DNA of 53,334 nt from 12-FULL-44-12b sp964348525 (GTDB lineage Bacteria; Patescibacteriota; Minisyncoccia; Phycocordibacterales; Zambryskibacteraceae). Within the stretch, counting starts at the first letter, position 1; each line of letters opens with the position of its first letter. This document shows positions 36,630-44,128 of this stretch, one piece after another. The notes below the pieces were generated by a model, which saw only the letters and a list, made by a program, of their open reading frames with translations, did not search any database and was not told the DNA's origin. The stretch covers positions 1 to 53,334 of the forward strand of contig CAYGCY010000004.1 of the NCBI GenBank assembly GCA_964348525.1, given 5' to 3'. Both the position numbers and the translations under genes were made by a program.

Positions 36630-36747
36630 ATTCTCCGCCGTTCGTCTCGGAAGTTTTTCAGCACGGTATCCCGCCTTGGCGGGATTGAAAAACTGAGAGA
36701 CAGCAAACTTTTTCGCTGGAAAAAGTTATGCGTGAACGCCGGAGAAT
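36630..36747 (-). other. Multi-stem inverted structure after ftsA
   Basis: The outer stem ATTCTCCGCCGTTC (36630-36643) pairs with GAACGCCGGAGAAT (36734-36747), one mismatch. It encloses GTCTC/GAGAC with GTTTTTCA/TGAAAAAC and ATCCCGCC/GGCGGGAT, and a second hairpin AACTTTTTC/GAAAAAGTT. It begins 16 bases after the ftsA stop and may end the ftsA transcript or be a 3' UTR element; it is not the same family as element A/B. Confidence 0.75.
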
Positions 36748-36762
36748 ATGGCGAGCGCCTCT

Positions 36763-37950
36763 TTATGGCATAAATTTTGAAAACCAGCCTCTAGCAGTTT
36801 TTCCTATTTTCCCAGGGCGTTTTAAAATTCCTGAGATTGATGCAAGAGATATTGGTGCGTCTCCCTCCTGTTCAAGTCCTATGTAGCAGAGGCCATACGC
36901 TACAGCCCATGATGAGTCTTTTACCACCCTTTCTTTTGAACCTATTTCTATGTGAGCAATGCGAGAGGGAAGTCTCAAAGCGGTTTTTGCATAATCTTCT
37001 ATTGTAGTAATGCCAGCTCCGCCCCCTGTAATAATTATTCCTGCAGGTAAAAGCTGTGACCGCCCCATTTTTTTCAAATGTGTTTCGATTAATTCAAAAA
37101 TATCTGAAAGACGAGAAGAAATGATGTCGTCCAATTTCTTTTTTGGATAATCCGCATTTACCAAGCCTCCGCGCTTTAGCATCTCGGCCTCCTCCAAAGA
37201 TATTTTCATGCCTAGTGCAATGTCGTGCGTGATGTTTGTTGAGCCCACAGGAAAAACTTCGAGCGATATTGGAATGTTGTTTTCAAAAACAGCGACAGAG
37301 ACGGTTTCTGAACCTATGTTTGCAAGGACACAGCCCGCAACTTTTTGAGATTTGGTAAGGGTTACAAAGCTCGCTGCAATAGGCGCTGCCGAAATATCCA
37401 AAACTTCTATACCAGCTTCCGCCAATGCCTCTACCAAATCACGCAAGTGGCTTTCCAAGCATGTTACAAAAAGTGCCTTCACGGAAAGCTCGTTTCCGGT
37501 CATTCCCAGTACTTTTCCATATACGGGTTTTTGGTCTACAAAATAGTCTATGGGGATGCTGTAAATAATGCTTTTATTTTGAAGGTCTTTTTTAGGTATG
37601 TTTTCTTCGGCAGATTTCAAAGCCTCTTCTACATCGTGTTCTGTGATTTCATTGTCTTGCCTTGCAATAGGGATAGTTCCTGTTGCGGAAATGCTTGAAA
37701 GCCCAATGCCCCCAATAGACACATATGCGGATTCCAAACGAGTGCCAAGCTGGTTTTCTATATTTTCTTTAGCTGTCCTGATGGCTCTTGCTACTTCTCC
37801 AACATTAACCACATAGCCGTGCCTGAGTCCTTTAGATTCTGTATAGGCGGTTGCGAGAATAATAGGTGCCTGAGCTCCTTTTTCGGCTACCACAATTTTT
37901 ACTTGGTATGAGCCGATATCAATTCCTACCGCTATATTTTTTCTTGCCAT
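36763..37950 (-). CDS. ftsA: Cell division protein FtsA
   Basis: 395 residues. The actin-fold phosphate loop GIDIGSYQVKI is at the N-terminus and the FtsA-specific 1C domain follows (ESAYVSIGGIG through SVKALFVTC). GSETVSVAVF is phosphate 2, and IIITGGGAGITTIEDYAK the adenosine motif. The C-terminus ends in an amphipathic helix (RGWFSKFM) for membrane binding. It tethers FtsZ to the membrane. The start overlaps the 3' end of ybeY by 32 bases, so it is the last gene of the lepB - HisRS-like - rpsU - ybeY - ftsA run. Confidence 0.95.
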   Translation of the reverse strand: MARKNIAVGIDIGSYQVKIVVAEKGAQAPIILATAYTESKGLRHGYVVNVGEVARAIRTAKENIENQLGTRLESAYVSIGGIGLSSISATGTIPIARQDNEITEHDVEEALKSAEENIPKKDLQNKSIIYSIPIDYFVDQKPVYGKVLGMTGNELSVKALFVTCLESHLRDLVEALAEAGIEVLDISAAPIAASFVTLTKSQKVAGCVLANIGSETVSVAVFENNIPISLEVFPVGSTNITHDIALGMKISLEEAEMLKRGGLVNADYPKKKLDDIISSRLSDIFELIETHLKKMGRSQLLPAGIIITGGGAGITTIEDYAKTALRLPSRIAHIEIGSKERVVKDSSWAVAYGLCYIGLEQEGDAPISLASISGILKRPGKIGKTARGWFSKFMP

Positions 37951-38323
37951 TGGTCTTTAGGTGTAAAGGTAAGGAGATTTTCAGCAACTTCAAAAATTTC
38001 CTTTCTTGTTCATTCATTTTAGCGCTATGTTTAAGACCTTTCAAATGAAGGAGTGCGTGGATAAGCATATATTTCTCACATTCTTTTTCTGTAATGCCAA
38101 ATTTTTTTGCATCTTTTTTTATTTGCTTCAAATTGAGAAAAATTTCTCCAGATTTCTTTGAGTATGGAAAAGACAATACATTAGGAATGTAGTCCTTTTT
38201 TCTGTATTGCTTGTTTAGTGAGAGGGCCAGCTTGTCGCTCGCAAAAACGACAGACAATTCATAGTCTTTTGGTAGAATCTTTTTCGCTATTTTTTCGAAG
38301 ATTTTTTGCTTATCTTCTGCCAC
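37919..38323 (-). CDS. ybeY: Endoribonuclease YbeY
   Basis: 134 residues. The zinc motif HALLHLKGLKH (HxxxHxxxxxH) is intact and is preceded by the usual YIPNVLSFPY-type segment in place of TDVLSFP. YbeY matures 16S rRNA ends and acts in ribosome quality control. It overlaps rpsU (upstream) by 14 bases and ftsA (downstream) by 32, a tight ribosome-division operon. It is slightly shorter than E. coli YbeY (155). Confidence 0.93.
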   Translation of the reverse strand: MAEDKQKIFEKIAKKILPKDYELSVVFASDKLALSLNKQYRKKDYIPNVLSFPYSKKSGEIFLNLKQIKKDAKKFGITEKECEKYMLIHALLHLKGLKHSAKMNEQERKFLKLLKISLPLHLKTNGKKKYSGRN

Positions 38324-38555
38324 GCTTTTTTTCTACAACCTTGCCCATTTTTAGATCGGCGAGAACAGCTTCTTTTCTAGATATCCTTTTTAGAGCCTTC
38401 TTTCTTTTCACATTTTCAGAGCGGTTCCTTTCAGAATATCTCTTTGAGCGAACCTTGGTTAAAACTCCAGAGCCTTGAACTCTTTTAGTAAAACGGCGAA
38501 GAGCCGAAAGATTGTTTTCGGTTGAGCCACGACTTATTTCTACATTAACTGCCAT
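38310..38555 (-). CDS. rpsU: Ribosomal protein bS21
   Basis: 81 residues, beginning MAVNVEI, with STENNLSALRRFTKRVQGSGVL and a basic Arg/Lys tail (RNRSENVKRKKALKRISRK) typical of S21. It sits near the platform of the 30S subunit and helps initiation. It overlaps ybeY by 14 bases. Confidence 0.93.
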   Translation of the reverse strand: MAVNVEISRGSTENNLSALRRFTKRVQGSGVLTKVRSKRYSERNRSENVKRKKALKRISRKEAVLADLKMGKVVEKKRGRR

Positions 38556-38611
38556 AGATGCAAAACTTTAACATAAAGCCCGATTATGGGCAATCTTGTA
38601 TACAAAACCAG

Positions 38612-39787
38612 CTAAACCCTACCTCTTTTTAGGATTTTCTTTATGTGTTCAGCTACCTCTAAAATAGGGTAAGATTCTTGCGCTCTGGTTTCGTTGTCTC
38701 TTATTACCACCGATTTATCAAGCGCTTCTTTGTGTCCCATAATTATAAGGAATGGAGTTTTATCTTCCGTTCCCATTTGAGAAAGCAGTTTGTCTCTTGA
38801 TATGTGGAACATTACTGGCACCCCAACCTTTCTAAGGCACTCAACGAGTGATAAAGATAAGAGCTTGGCTGAATATCCGAGTTGTACAAAATGGAATTTT
38901 GGTTCGGGAAGTTTTTTCTTTGTGGCTTTTGCGGAACCTCCGTTTACTACTACAGAAATAAAAGGAGTCTCTCTTTTTGCCCCCATTTTTTTGGTAAGAG
39001 GCGAGAGTCTCATACCTCGGGCGAGAGTTTCTCCGCTAGCATTGCTCCTCACTTCAAAAATTATCTGATGAGCAAGTGCGCGTGGCCCCATAAGAGAAGT
39101 GTCTAGGACATACGGCACGTCCATTGCTTCTATATATTCAATAACTTCTTTCAATAAATTTCTGGCATTTTGAGACAGAGAGGCAATAGCTGTGGGGAAT
39201 CGCTCTTTGAATGGCGATTCTGCATATTTTTTATCAGTAAGAAGCAAGAGGGGATTGTCTTTTATTGATTTTCTAATTTCGGGCGACATGAGGGGAGAAT
39301 TTTTTCTCAAAAACGATGCCACCGCGTGATCAAAGTCGTTCATTGACTCTCTGTCTCCCGTAGAACCGAGGGCGATGTACAAGTCTTTGTGCCCTGCCTC
39401 TTCAAGGAGCGACAAAACCGTTCTTAAGGCCAGAGCTTCTCCGGCGCTTGAATTTATGCCCATTATCCTTAGCGATATAGAGGCTTTCTTTTTTTCAAAT
39501 GAAGAGTGGGATACTAAAAGAAGTGGGTGAGGAAGGGCGCTCCAGTTGTTTTCTACATATCTTTTCACGAAAGCCACATCTTCATCTATAAAAAGCATAG
39601 TCTCTTTTTCTCCGCCCAAAAGCTCTTTTGCATATTCGCGGTCCTGCCTCCCCGGCATAAAAGATTCAATAGGAATAAACCCGAAAAAAGCGGCCACTTC
39701 ATCTGCCTTTAAGGAAAAACACCTCAAGGCCAAGCCTGCGCCTTTAATTTTTTCCTTTACTGTCGTGTCTGGTTTTTTAGGAAACAT
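38612..39787 (-). CDS. Divergent histidyl-tRNA-synthetase-like protein without class II catalytic motifs
   Basis: 391 residues. The C-terminus (about 300-390: VPVMFHISRDKLLSQMG, LIIMGHKEALDKSVVIRDNETRAQ) is an HGTP anticodon-binding domain like that of HisRS, and the middle (GHKDLYIALGSTGDRESMNDFDHA, then a helical stretch and NPLLLLTDKK) follows the HisRS core layout. I cannot find motif 2 (FRxE), the His-binding loops or motif 3 (GxGxGxxR), so it is probably not an active synthetase; regulatory HisZ-like or tRNA-binding roles are possible. The start is 2 bases downstream of the lepB stop and rpsU follows 56 bases later. Confidence 0.7.
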   Translation of the reverse strand: MFPKKPDTTVKEKIKGAGLALRCFSLKADEVAAFFGFIPIESFMPGRQDREYAKELLGGEKETMLFIDEDVAFVKRYVENNWSALPHPLLLVSHSSFEKKKASISLRIMGINSSAGEALALRTVLSLLEEAGHKDLYIALGSTGDRESMNDFDHAVASFLRKNSPLMSPEIRKSIKDNPLLLLTDKKYAESPFKERFPTAIASLSQNARNLLKEVIEYIEAMDVPYVLDTSLMGPRALAHQIIFEVRSNASGETLARGMRLSPLTKKMGAKRETPFISVVVNGGSAKATKKKLPEPKFHFVQLGYSAKLLSLSLVECLRKVGVPVMFHISRDKLLSQMGTEDKTPFLIIMGHKEALDKSVVIRDNETRAQESYPILEVAEHIKKILKRGRV

Positions 39788-39789
39788 TT

Positions 39790-40395
39790 TTATTTGAAAC
39801 TACTTAACGCTCCTGGCAAAAGTTTTATTTTGTCCAACGGGTAAAGTGCTAAAAATGGTCTGCCAACGATATTTTTTCTAGGCACCGCCCCCCACACCCT
39901 AGAGTCAGAGCTCGCGCCTCTGTTGTCTCCCATTACGAAATACTCGCCTTCATTTAGAGTGAAAGAAGTATCCGAGGTTTGTTTGTACGCTACATATGGC
40001 TCCTCTATTTTCAAGATTTCTTTTGTGGCAGGATTTTTTATTGAAGTGCCTGAATTATCTAGTATTACCGTTTCTCCCGGCAGGCCTATGATTCTTTTTA
40101 TGAAATATTGGTCTGGGTTTACTGGGTATTTAAATATCACCACGTCGCCTCTTTTAGGGTCTCCTAGTCTATAAGAAAGCTGGTCTACTATTAGGTATTC
40201 ATTGTTTTTGAATGTTGGGTCCATTGAAGAACCGTCCACCAGATAGGGCTGAGCAATAAAAATTCTGAAGGGGATTATTATAAAAACGATAATAGCTATT
40301 GAAGACAAAACATCCTTTACCCAGGCCCGTTTGTACCATTTTTTAGGAGCCAGAGAGGTAGTTATTGGAGCATTTTCAATAGAGTTTTCTTCCAT
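39790..40395 (-). CDS. lepB: Signal peptidase I
   Basis: 201 residues. One N-terminal helix (VLSSIAIIVFIIIPFRIFI, about 30-50) is followed by the catalytic Ser in VDGSSMDPT and the catalytic Lys in YFIKRIIGLPGE; GEYFVMGDNRGASSDSR is the conserved box E. It removes signal peptides of exported proteins such as the FN3 surface protein and the cassette products. It is first in the minus-strand run; pth is divergent. Confidence 0.96.
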   Translation of the reverse strand: MEENSIENAPITTSLAPKKWYKRAWVKDVLSSIAIIVFIIIPFRIFIAQPYLVDGSSMDPTFKNNEYLIVDQLSYRLGDPKRGDVVIFKYPVNPDQYFIKRIIGLPGETVILDNSGTSIKNPATKEILKIEEPYVAYKQTSDTSFTLNEGEYFVMGDNRGASSDSRVWGAVPRKNIVGRPFLALYPLDKIKLLPGALSSFK

Positions 40396-40484
40396 GTTCG
40401 CGCTATTGTACTGCCTTGCTTACATAACGACAAGTTTTTTTAAATTTTTTACATTTTTTTCAAAAAAACTGTAAACTATTAATC

Positions 40485-41072
40485 ATGTGGTACATAGTGG
40501 GTTTAGGAAATCCAGACGAAGAATATAAAGGCACTCGGCACAATATTGGCCGTGATGTTGTGAGTGCTTTGGCTAAAAAGTTCGATTTAGGTTTTAAAGA
40601 GGACGGAAAAGCAAAAACTCATTTTGCAAAAGGTTCAATCGGTAAAAAGCCGAGCATGCTACTACTCCCAGATGTTGCAATGAATAACAACGGGCTTGTT
40701 GTCCGCGCTTTTATAAAGAGTAAAAAAGATGCGAAGAATTTGATTGTAATCCGTGACGATATAGATATGGGGCTAGGAAAAATGAAAATCACATTTGATA
40801 GAGGTTCTGGCGGACACAGAGGTGTGGAATCAACTTTAAAGCAAATAAAAACCAATGAATTTTTTCAACTCAAGATTGGAATTTTGCCCCTTACGCCATC
40901 AGGAAAACCAAAGAAACCAATAGGAGAGAAGAAAGTAATAGATTTTATTTTGGGCACATGGAAGCCGACCGAAGAAAAGATAATTAAAAAAGAAATAAAA
41001 AGAGCCGGTGAAGCTATTGAGGCCCTTATTAATGAGGGGTTTCCTAAAGCGGCGAGCAATTTCAACGGGTAA
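40485..41072 (+). CDS. pth: Peptidyl-tRNA hydrolase
   Basis: 195 residues. The signature YIVGLGNPDEEYKGTRHNIG carries the catalytic His, and VIRDDIDMGLGKMKI and GSGGHRGVESTLKQI follow as in the family. It recycles peptidyl-tRNAs that fall off ribosomes. A TAAACT box about 9 bases before the ATG suggests a very short leader. A strong hairpin follows directly after the stop. Confidence 0.96.
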   Translation: MWYIVGLGNPDEEYKGTRHNIGRDVVSALAKKFDLGFKEDGKAKTHFAKGSIGKKPSMLLLPDVAMNNNGLVVRAFIKSKKDAKNLIVIRDDIDMGLGKMKITFDRGSGGHRGVESTLKQIKTNEFFQLKIGILPLTPSGKPKKPIGEKKVIDFILGTWKPTEEKIIKKEIKRAGEAIEALINEGFPKAASNFNG

Positions 41073-41106
41073 CAAAAATACCACTCATAAGTGAGTGGTA
41101 TTTTTG
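41073..41106. terminator. Bidirectional terminator between pth and rpsA
   Basis: Perfect 15-bp stem CAAAAATACCACTCA with its complement, 4-base loop, T-rich on both sides; it separates two convergent genes. Confidence 0.92.
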
Positions 41107-41123
41107 TATTTCTTATCTAGTTT

Positions 41124-42197
41124 TTAAGCTTCTACAAAACTTAATGTTAATTTCTGATCTTTTGAATCAAATGTGACTATCTTGAAGTTGTAAACCTTTC
41201 CAAGCCCCAATTTTTCTCGAAGCTTTTCTTCAGAACCAAATTCAGATACATGTACGAGCCCTGCTACGCCCTCTTCTATTGAAGCGAGTGCTCCATGCTT
41301 GTTGAATTTGATTACAACACCCTTTACGATATCGCCTTTTTTGTATTTTTCTTCAGTACCCTGCCAAGGATTTGGTTTCAAAGCCTTGATAGAAAGAGAA
41401 ATCTTTCCGTCTTTTATTTCTATAATCTTCACCTTTACTCTGTCTCCAACTTTGTAAACAGAGCGAGGGTTTTCAACGAGTGACCAGTCCATCTCTGAAA
41501 TATGCACGAGCCCTTCAAGGCCGTCTTCTATTTTTACGAACACTCCGAAATCAACGGCTCCTGTTATTTCTCCTACAAACTCGTCTCCTACTGCGTACTT
41601 GTCTACCATTTCGCTTTTTGCTTTCTCTATCTCGCCCTTTTCAGAGAAAATGAGCTTACCTTCTTTTGGCAAAGCTGCGATTATGATGACGTCCAAACTT
41701 TCTCCAACGAACTTCCTTAACTCATCAAGTATTTTGTCTTTATCTCCATCAGCAACTCTTGGGTAGTGCTCGGGCTTCAATTGTGAAGCAGGTAGGAACC
41801 CTTGAATTCCTTGCCAAGAGAGCATAAGCCCGCCCTTGTTTGCGTCTACTACCGATAGAGCAAAAAGTTTCTTGTCTCTTATAGCATCATCCGCTTCTTG
41901 CCATATTTGCGCTTGCCTTGCTTCTTTTAGAGAAATTTCTATGTAGCCTTCTGGGTTGTTGAAGCCCACAACTTTGCCAGCAATAGTGTCGCCAACATTT
42001 ACATTTTTTATGATGTCTCTCGCTTGTAAAAATTCACGACCAAAAATGATACCAGTACCAAATGGTGCTAGGTCTACATAAACAGCAGCTTTTTCAATTC
42101 CTATAACTTTGCCCTCTATTATGTCGTCCGCTAAAGGCGGGGTAGGGGCATCCGCGACGATTTTCTGCATCGCAGGATTTATTTTTATCTCTTTCAT
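41124..42197 (-). CDS. rpsA: Ribosomal protein bS1 (four S1 domains)
   Basis: 357 residues. Four OB-fold S1 repeats are visible at about 25-98, 108-185, 200-271 and 285-357, with domain 3 carrying GEITGAVDFGVFVKIEDGLEGLVHISEM and domain 4 GVVIKFNKHGALASIEEGVAGLVHVSE. E. coli S1 has six, so this is the short form. It recruits mRNA to the 30S subunit, which matters here because several genes look leaderless or lack a Shine-Dalgarno. No Shine-Dalgarno precedes its own ATG; a folded leader does (42205-42276). Confidence 0.95.
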   Translation of the reverse strand: MKEIKINPAMQKIVADAPTPPLADDIIEGKVIGIEKAAVYVDLAPFGTGIIFGREFLQARDIIKNVNVGDTIAGKVVGFNNPEGYIEISLKEARQAQIWQEADDAIRDKKLFALSVVDANKGGLMLSWQGIQGFLPASQLKPEHYPRVADGDKDKILDELRKFVGESLDVIIIAALPKEGKLIFSEKGEIEKAKSEMVDKYAVGDEFVGEITGAVDFGVFVKIEDGLEGLVHISEMDWSLVENPRSVYKVGDRVKVKIIEIKDGKISLSIKALKPNPWQGTEEKYKKGDIVKGVVIKFNKHGALASIEEGVAGLVHVSEFGSEEKLREKLGLGKVYNFKIVTFDSKDQKLTLSFVEA

Positions 42198-42204
42198 ATT
42201 TAGT

Positions 42205-42276
42205 GGCGCGATGCCCTACAATCCGAGCTTTTCCGAAAGGTTCAGAAAGGTTCGGATGGCAAGGGGATTACGCGCC
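42205..42276 (-). promoter_or_regulatory. Structured leader in front of rpsA
   Basis: On the minus strand GGCGCG (42271-42276) pairs with CGCGCC (42205-42210), enclosing ATCCGA/TCGGAT and an alternative CCGAA/TTCGG stem. The fold ends 7 bases before the ATG, a position suited to feedback control by S1. Confidence 0.6.
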
Positions 42277-42330
42277 GTTATTAATGATTAATTCTTATAA
42301 TTCATACGGAACGAACTACGGGATAGTACA

Positions 42331-42363
42331 AAAAAAACAGCCAACCCGCAAGGGGCTGGCTGT
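42331..42363 (-). terminator. Terminator of the 42383 cassette
   Basis: Minus strand: ACAGCCAGCCCC-type stem with GGGTTGGCTGT (one mismatch) followed by a run of T. Confidence 0.9.
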
Positions 42364-42382
42364 CATGACGGAGTTCTCCTCG

Positions 42383-42664
42383 CTATTCGGCCGTCTTTGT
42401 GTCAGGCCGTGTTTTGAGGAGCTCCATGATTGAGTCGCACTGTGCTTGTGTGACTCGTCCCTCGATGAGGGGGACCGCTCCGCCGAACGCTCTCGGGTCC
42501 GGCTGACACGTGACGCTGTCCGTAACCACCCGAACATAGCCGGGTCTGTTGGGGACAGGCTCCACCCTAACGAACTCGGCTGTTGCGAAGAAGACGAGTC
42601 CCAAGGCAAGAATGATGGCTACCTTGAGAACGTCGAAATCGCTCTCGCTCCTTTCTTTCGGCAT
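42383..42664 (-). CDS. GC-rich small single-pass membrane protein
   Basis: 93 residues; CGGAG lies 8 bases before the ATG (42662-42664). A polar N-terminus (PKERSESDFDVLK) is followed by one helix (VAIILALGLVFFATAEFV, about 15-32) and an exported Pro/Val-rich part with two Cys (VTCQPDP and AQCDSIMELL). No family is recognised. It has its own terminator and an AT-rich upstream region with TTGCTA-16-TAATAA. It belongs to the block of GC-rich cassettes inserted between rpsA and the MBL gene. Confidence 0.65.
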   Translation of the reverse strand: MPKERSESDFDVLKVAIILALGLVFFATAEFVRVEPVPNRPGYVRVVTDSVTCQPDPRAFGGAVPLIEGRVTQAQCDSIMELLKTRPDTKTAE

Positions 42665-42737
42665 AACTACACTCCGTGGTGTTGGGTACGCAAAGATCTT
42701 TTTAGATTATTACACATTATTTTATATTTAGCAAATA

Positions 42738-42769
42738 AAACAAAACCCCCACCAGCAAGCTGGTGGGGG
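42738..42769 (-). terminator. Terminator of the 42798 cassette
   Basis: Perfect 11-bp stem CCCCCACCAGC with its complement, followed on the minus strand by TTTTGTTTTA. Confidence 0.93.
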
Positions 42770-42797
42770 ATGTGCCCTGTGTCGCCGGGCCGGCGTC

Positions 42798-43226
42798 CTA
42801 GCGCGCGAGGTCTCGTCTCACGTGGCTTTCGGGCCGGTAGACGTTGGTTCCTTGCGCAACGCGGTAGTCGTAGTCGGAGTTGTCGGCGAAGTTTGCCGAG
42901 GGACCGGCGCGTGAACTGGCGATGATGTCAACCGTCAAAACGTGGTCGGCGGTCGAGGTCGATTTGCGACCGGCCAAGACGGCCTGCACCTCCTTGCCGA
43001 GCACCGGCTTCATCGCGGTGAAGTTCTGCGGCGAGTCCGTCGACGAGCTGGCGCACTTCGGCGCGAGCCCGAGCTCGAGCGAGGCCGTGGCGACGAAATC
43101 GCACGGAACGTGCGAAGTCAGTACCATGACCTGCGGTTCCCCAGCGTTCGCCGGGGGAGCCGTTGCCATCGTCGCGAGAGCGAGAACGGCGACGGCGGCC
43201 AAGAGTGCCGTGCGGGACCTGATCAA
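42798..43226 (-). CDS. GC-rich small secreted protein (TTG start)
   Basis: 142 residues from a TTG (43224-43226) six bases after GCGGAGG; this start gives a textbook signal peptide (IRSRTALLAAVAVLALATMA, cleavage after ANA). A longer frame upstream lacks a ribosome site and would run across the promoter. The mature part has two Cys (HVPCDF and PKCASS), a Ser/Thr/Asp-rich middle and a C-terminus rich in Asp, Tyr and Arg; no known fold is recognised. By hand count 43021-43080 is 42 of 60 G/C. The promoter is TTGACA-16-TATTAT and a perfect terminator follows. An Arg-rich frame starting at the nearby ATG is judged a shadow. Confidence 0.7.
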   Translation of the reverse strand: MIRSRTALLAAVAVLALATMATAPPANAGEPQVMVLTSHVPCDFVATASLELGLAPKCASSSTDSPQNFTAMKPVLGKEVQAVLAGRKSTSTADHVLTVDIIASSRAGPSANFADNSDYDYRVAQGTNVYRPESHVRRDLAR

Positions 43227-43297
43227 GCATACCTCCGCGCTAGGGAAGTGATTGGAAAGAACGTCCTCGTGGACGTCCGATCCAGAGGCGAAACTAT

Positions 43298-43325
43298 ATA
43301 ATACACCTTTTGTACATTTTGTCAA
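43298..43325 (-). promoter_or_regulatory. Strong promoter of the 42798 cassette
   Basis: Minus strand TTGACA, 16 bp, TATTAT; the last 8 spacer bases AAAAGGTG and the -10 are identical to the promoter at 19423-19450. Confidence 0.88.
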
Positions 43326-43344
43326 ATATAGAAATTATATAAAT

Positions 43345-43985
43345 GAAAACACCAGCTCATCCGCTGGTGTTGTTTATCTGCTTTGGGGCGACGGCGTTTG
43401 AGCGCCGTCGCCCCGCACAGTGTTCCGCCGTAGTTTGCGAGGCGTTGCCTCGTAGCCATAGTTGAGTTTGGCAGACGAGAGTCCTTAGACCCCGTGCATG
43501 CCCAATTCCCGACTGGCCGTTCGTTACCCGGCGGATGGTGGTTGGCTCCGGTGTTAGGCGGAGCGGTCGATTATCGTGAGGTGTCCCTCAGGACCATGAT
43601 TGCCATGTGCGAGCCCAGCGAGTTGTCCGCTCATTCTGTGTTAGAGCGAACCTCTTTTCTTGGGTGTACGACATTCCTCCGTTTGAGGCCTAGGCTCTAG
43701 TGGCCCCGAGCAATCGAACGGCAACCAGCACGGGTCAGCCGTTCATCCAAATGGATGAGTTCGTGGGCGCACTTAGTTGTGCCTCGAATCTCATCCGTTG
43801 AGTGCGACGGTGTCGGCCGGTACGGCTAGTCGCCGTAGCGGCCGGCGCCGGTGCGCGAGTTGGTCTTGAGCGTGGAATAATCGTCGGCGATACGAACGAG
43901 GGGCGGGGAACGAGTCATGGAACCTCACGACGTTTGAAGGTGCTATGTCTGTGCCGTGGGCAGGATTTCCACCCCGCACTTTGAC
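43345..43985 (-). ncRNA. Candidate large GC-rich structured RNA, about 640 nt
   Basis: A consensus promoter starts it and a hairpin terminator (AACACCAGC/GCTGGTGTT then TTTT, 43348-43371) ends it, but no frame runs through: stops interrupt every minus-strand frame. On the minus strand many local hairpins are visible: GGATGAG/CTCATCC enclosing GCAC/GTGC, TCATCC/GGATGA, AACGGC/GCCGTT, CGCTC/GAGCG, GTCC/GGAC, GCTCCG/CGGAGC, CGAGGC/GCCTCG and a 12-bp stem GGGGCGACGGCG/CGCCGTCGCCCC at 43385-43414. It does not match RNase P, tmRNA, SRP or 6S features that I know. A 30-codon frame (43826-43918) lies in its 5' part. A decayed gene is the alternative. Confidence 0.6.
43826..43918 (-). CDS. Possible 30-aa peptide in the 5' part of the large RNA
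   Basis: ATG at 43916-43918 is preceded by GTGAGG at a good distance and the codons (GTT CGT ATC GCC GAC) look like the GC-rich cassettes; the product starts MTRSPPLVRIADDYSTLK and ends RYGD. The 5' leader of about 67 bases matches the 42798 cassette. It may be a real peptide, or the start of a longer gene broken by mutations. Confidence 0.35.
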   Translation of the reverse strand: MTRSPPLVRIADDYSTLKTNSRTGAGRYGD

Positions 43986-43991
43986 CTCTCT

Positions 43992-44019
43992 AGTATAGCA
44001 GACAATAGGTATTTGTCAA
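43992..44019 (-). promoter_or_regulatory. Promoter of the large RNA
   Basis: Minus strand TTGACA, 16 bp, TATACT; predicted start at about 43985. Confidence 0.88.
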
Positions 44020-44066
44020 GTATGTAAATTAAATCAGCCATTTAGCACTTGGCTATTTACATATTT

Positions 44067-44086
44067 TATGGCTTAAATTAGCCATA
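44067..44086. other. Small dyad between divergent promoters
   Basis: TATGGCT/AGCCATA with a 6-base AT loop, between the RNA promoter and the MBL gene promoter; operator or chance hairpin. Confidence 0.4.
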
Positions 44087-44093
44087 AAAACTA

Positions 44094-44122
44094 TGGTCAA
44101 TTTGTGCCGTTTTTGTTATAAT
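44094..44122 (+). promoter_or_regulatory. Promoter giving a leaderless MBL-fold message
   Basis: TGGTCA, 17 bp, TATAAT; the -10 ends six bases before the ATG at 44129, so transcription should start at or next to the start codon. Confidence 0.7.
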
Positions 44123-44128
44123 ACTTGT

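Noticed and set aside
42928..43230. 100-codon Arg-rich frame and plus-strand frames over 42880-43301
   Set aside because: GC-rich shadow frames; the TTG-started frame has ribosome site, signal peptide, promoter and terminator.
43345..43985. tmRNA identity
   Set aside because: No tRNA-like acceptor/T-arm ends, no tag ending in Ala-Ala, and the end is a plain terminator.
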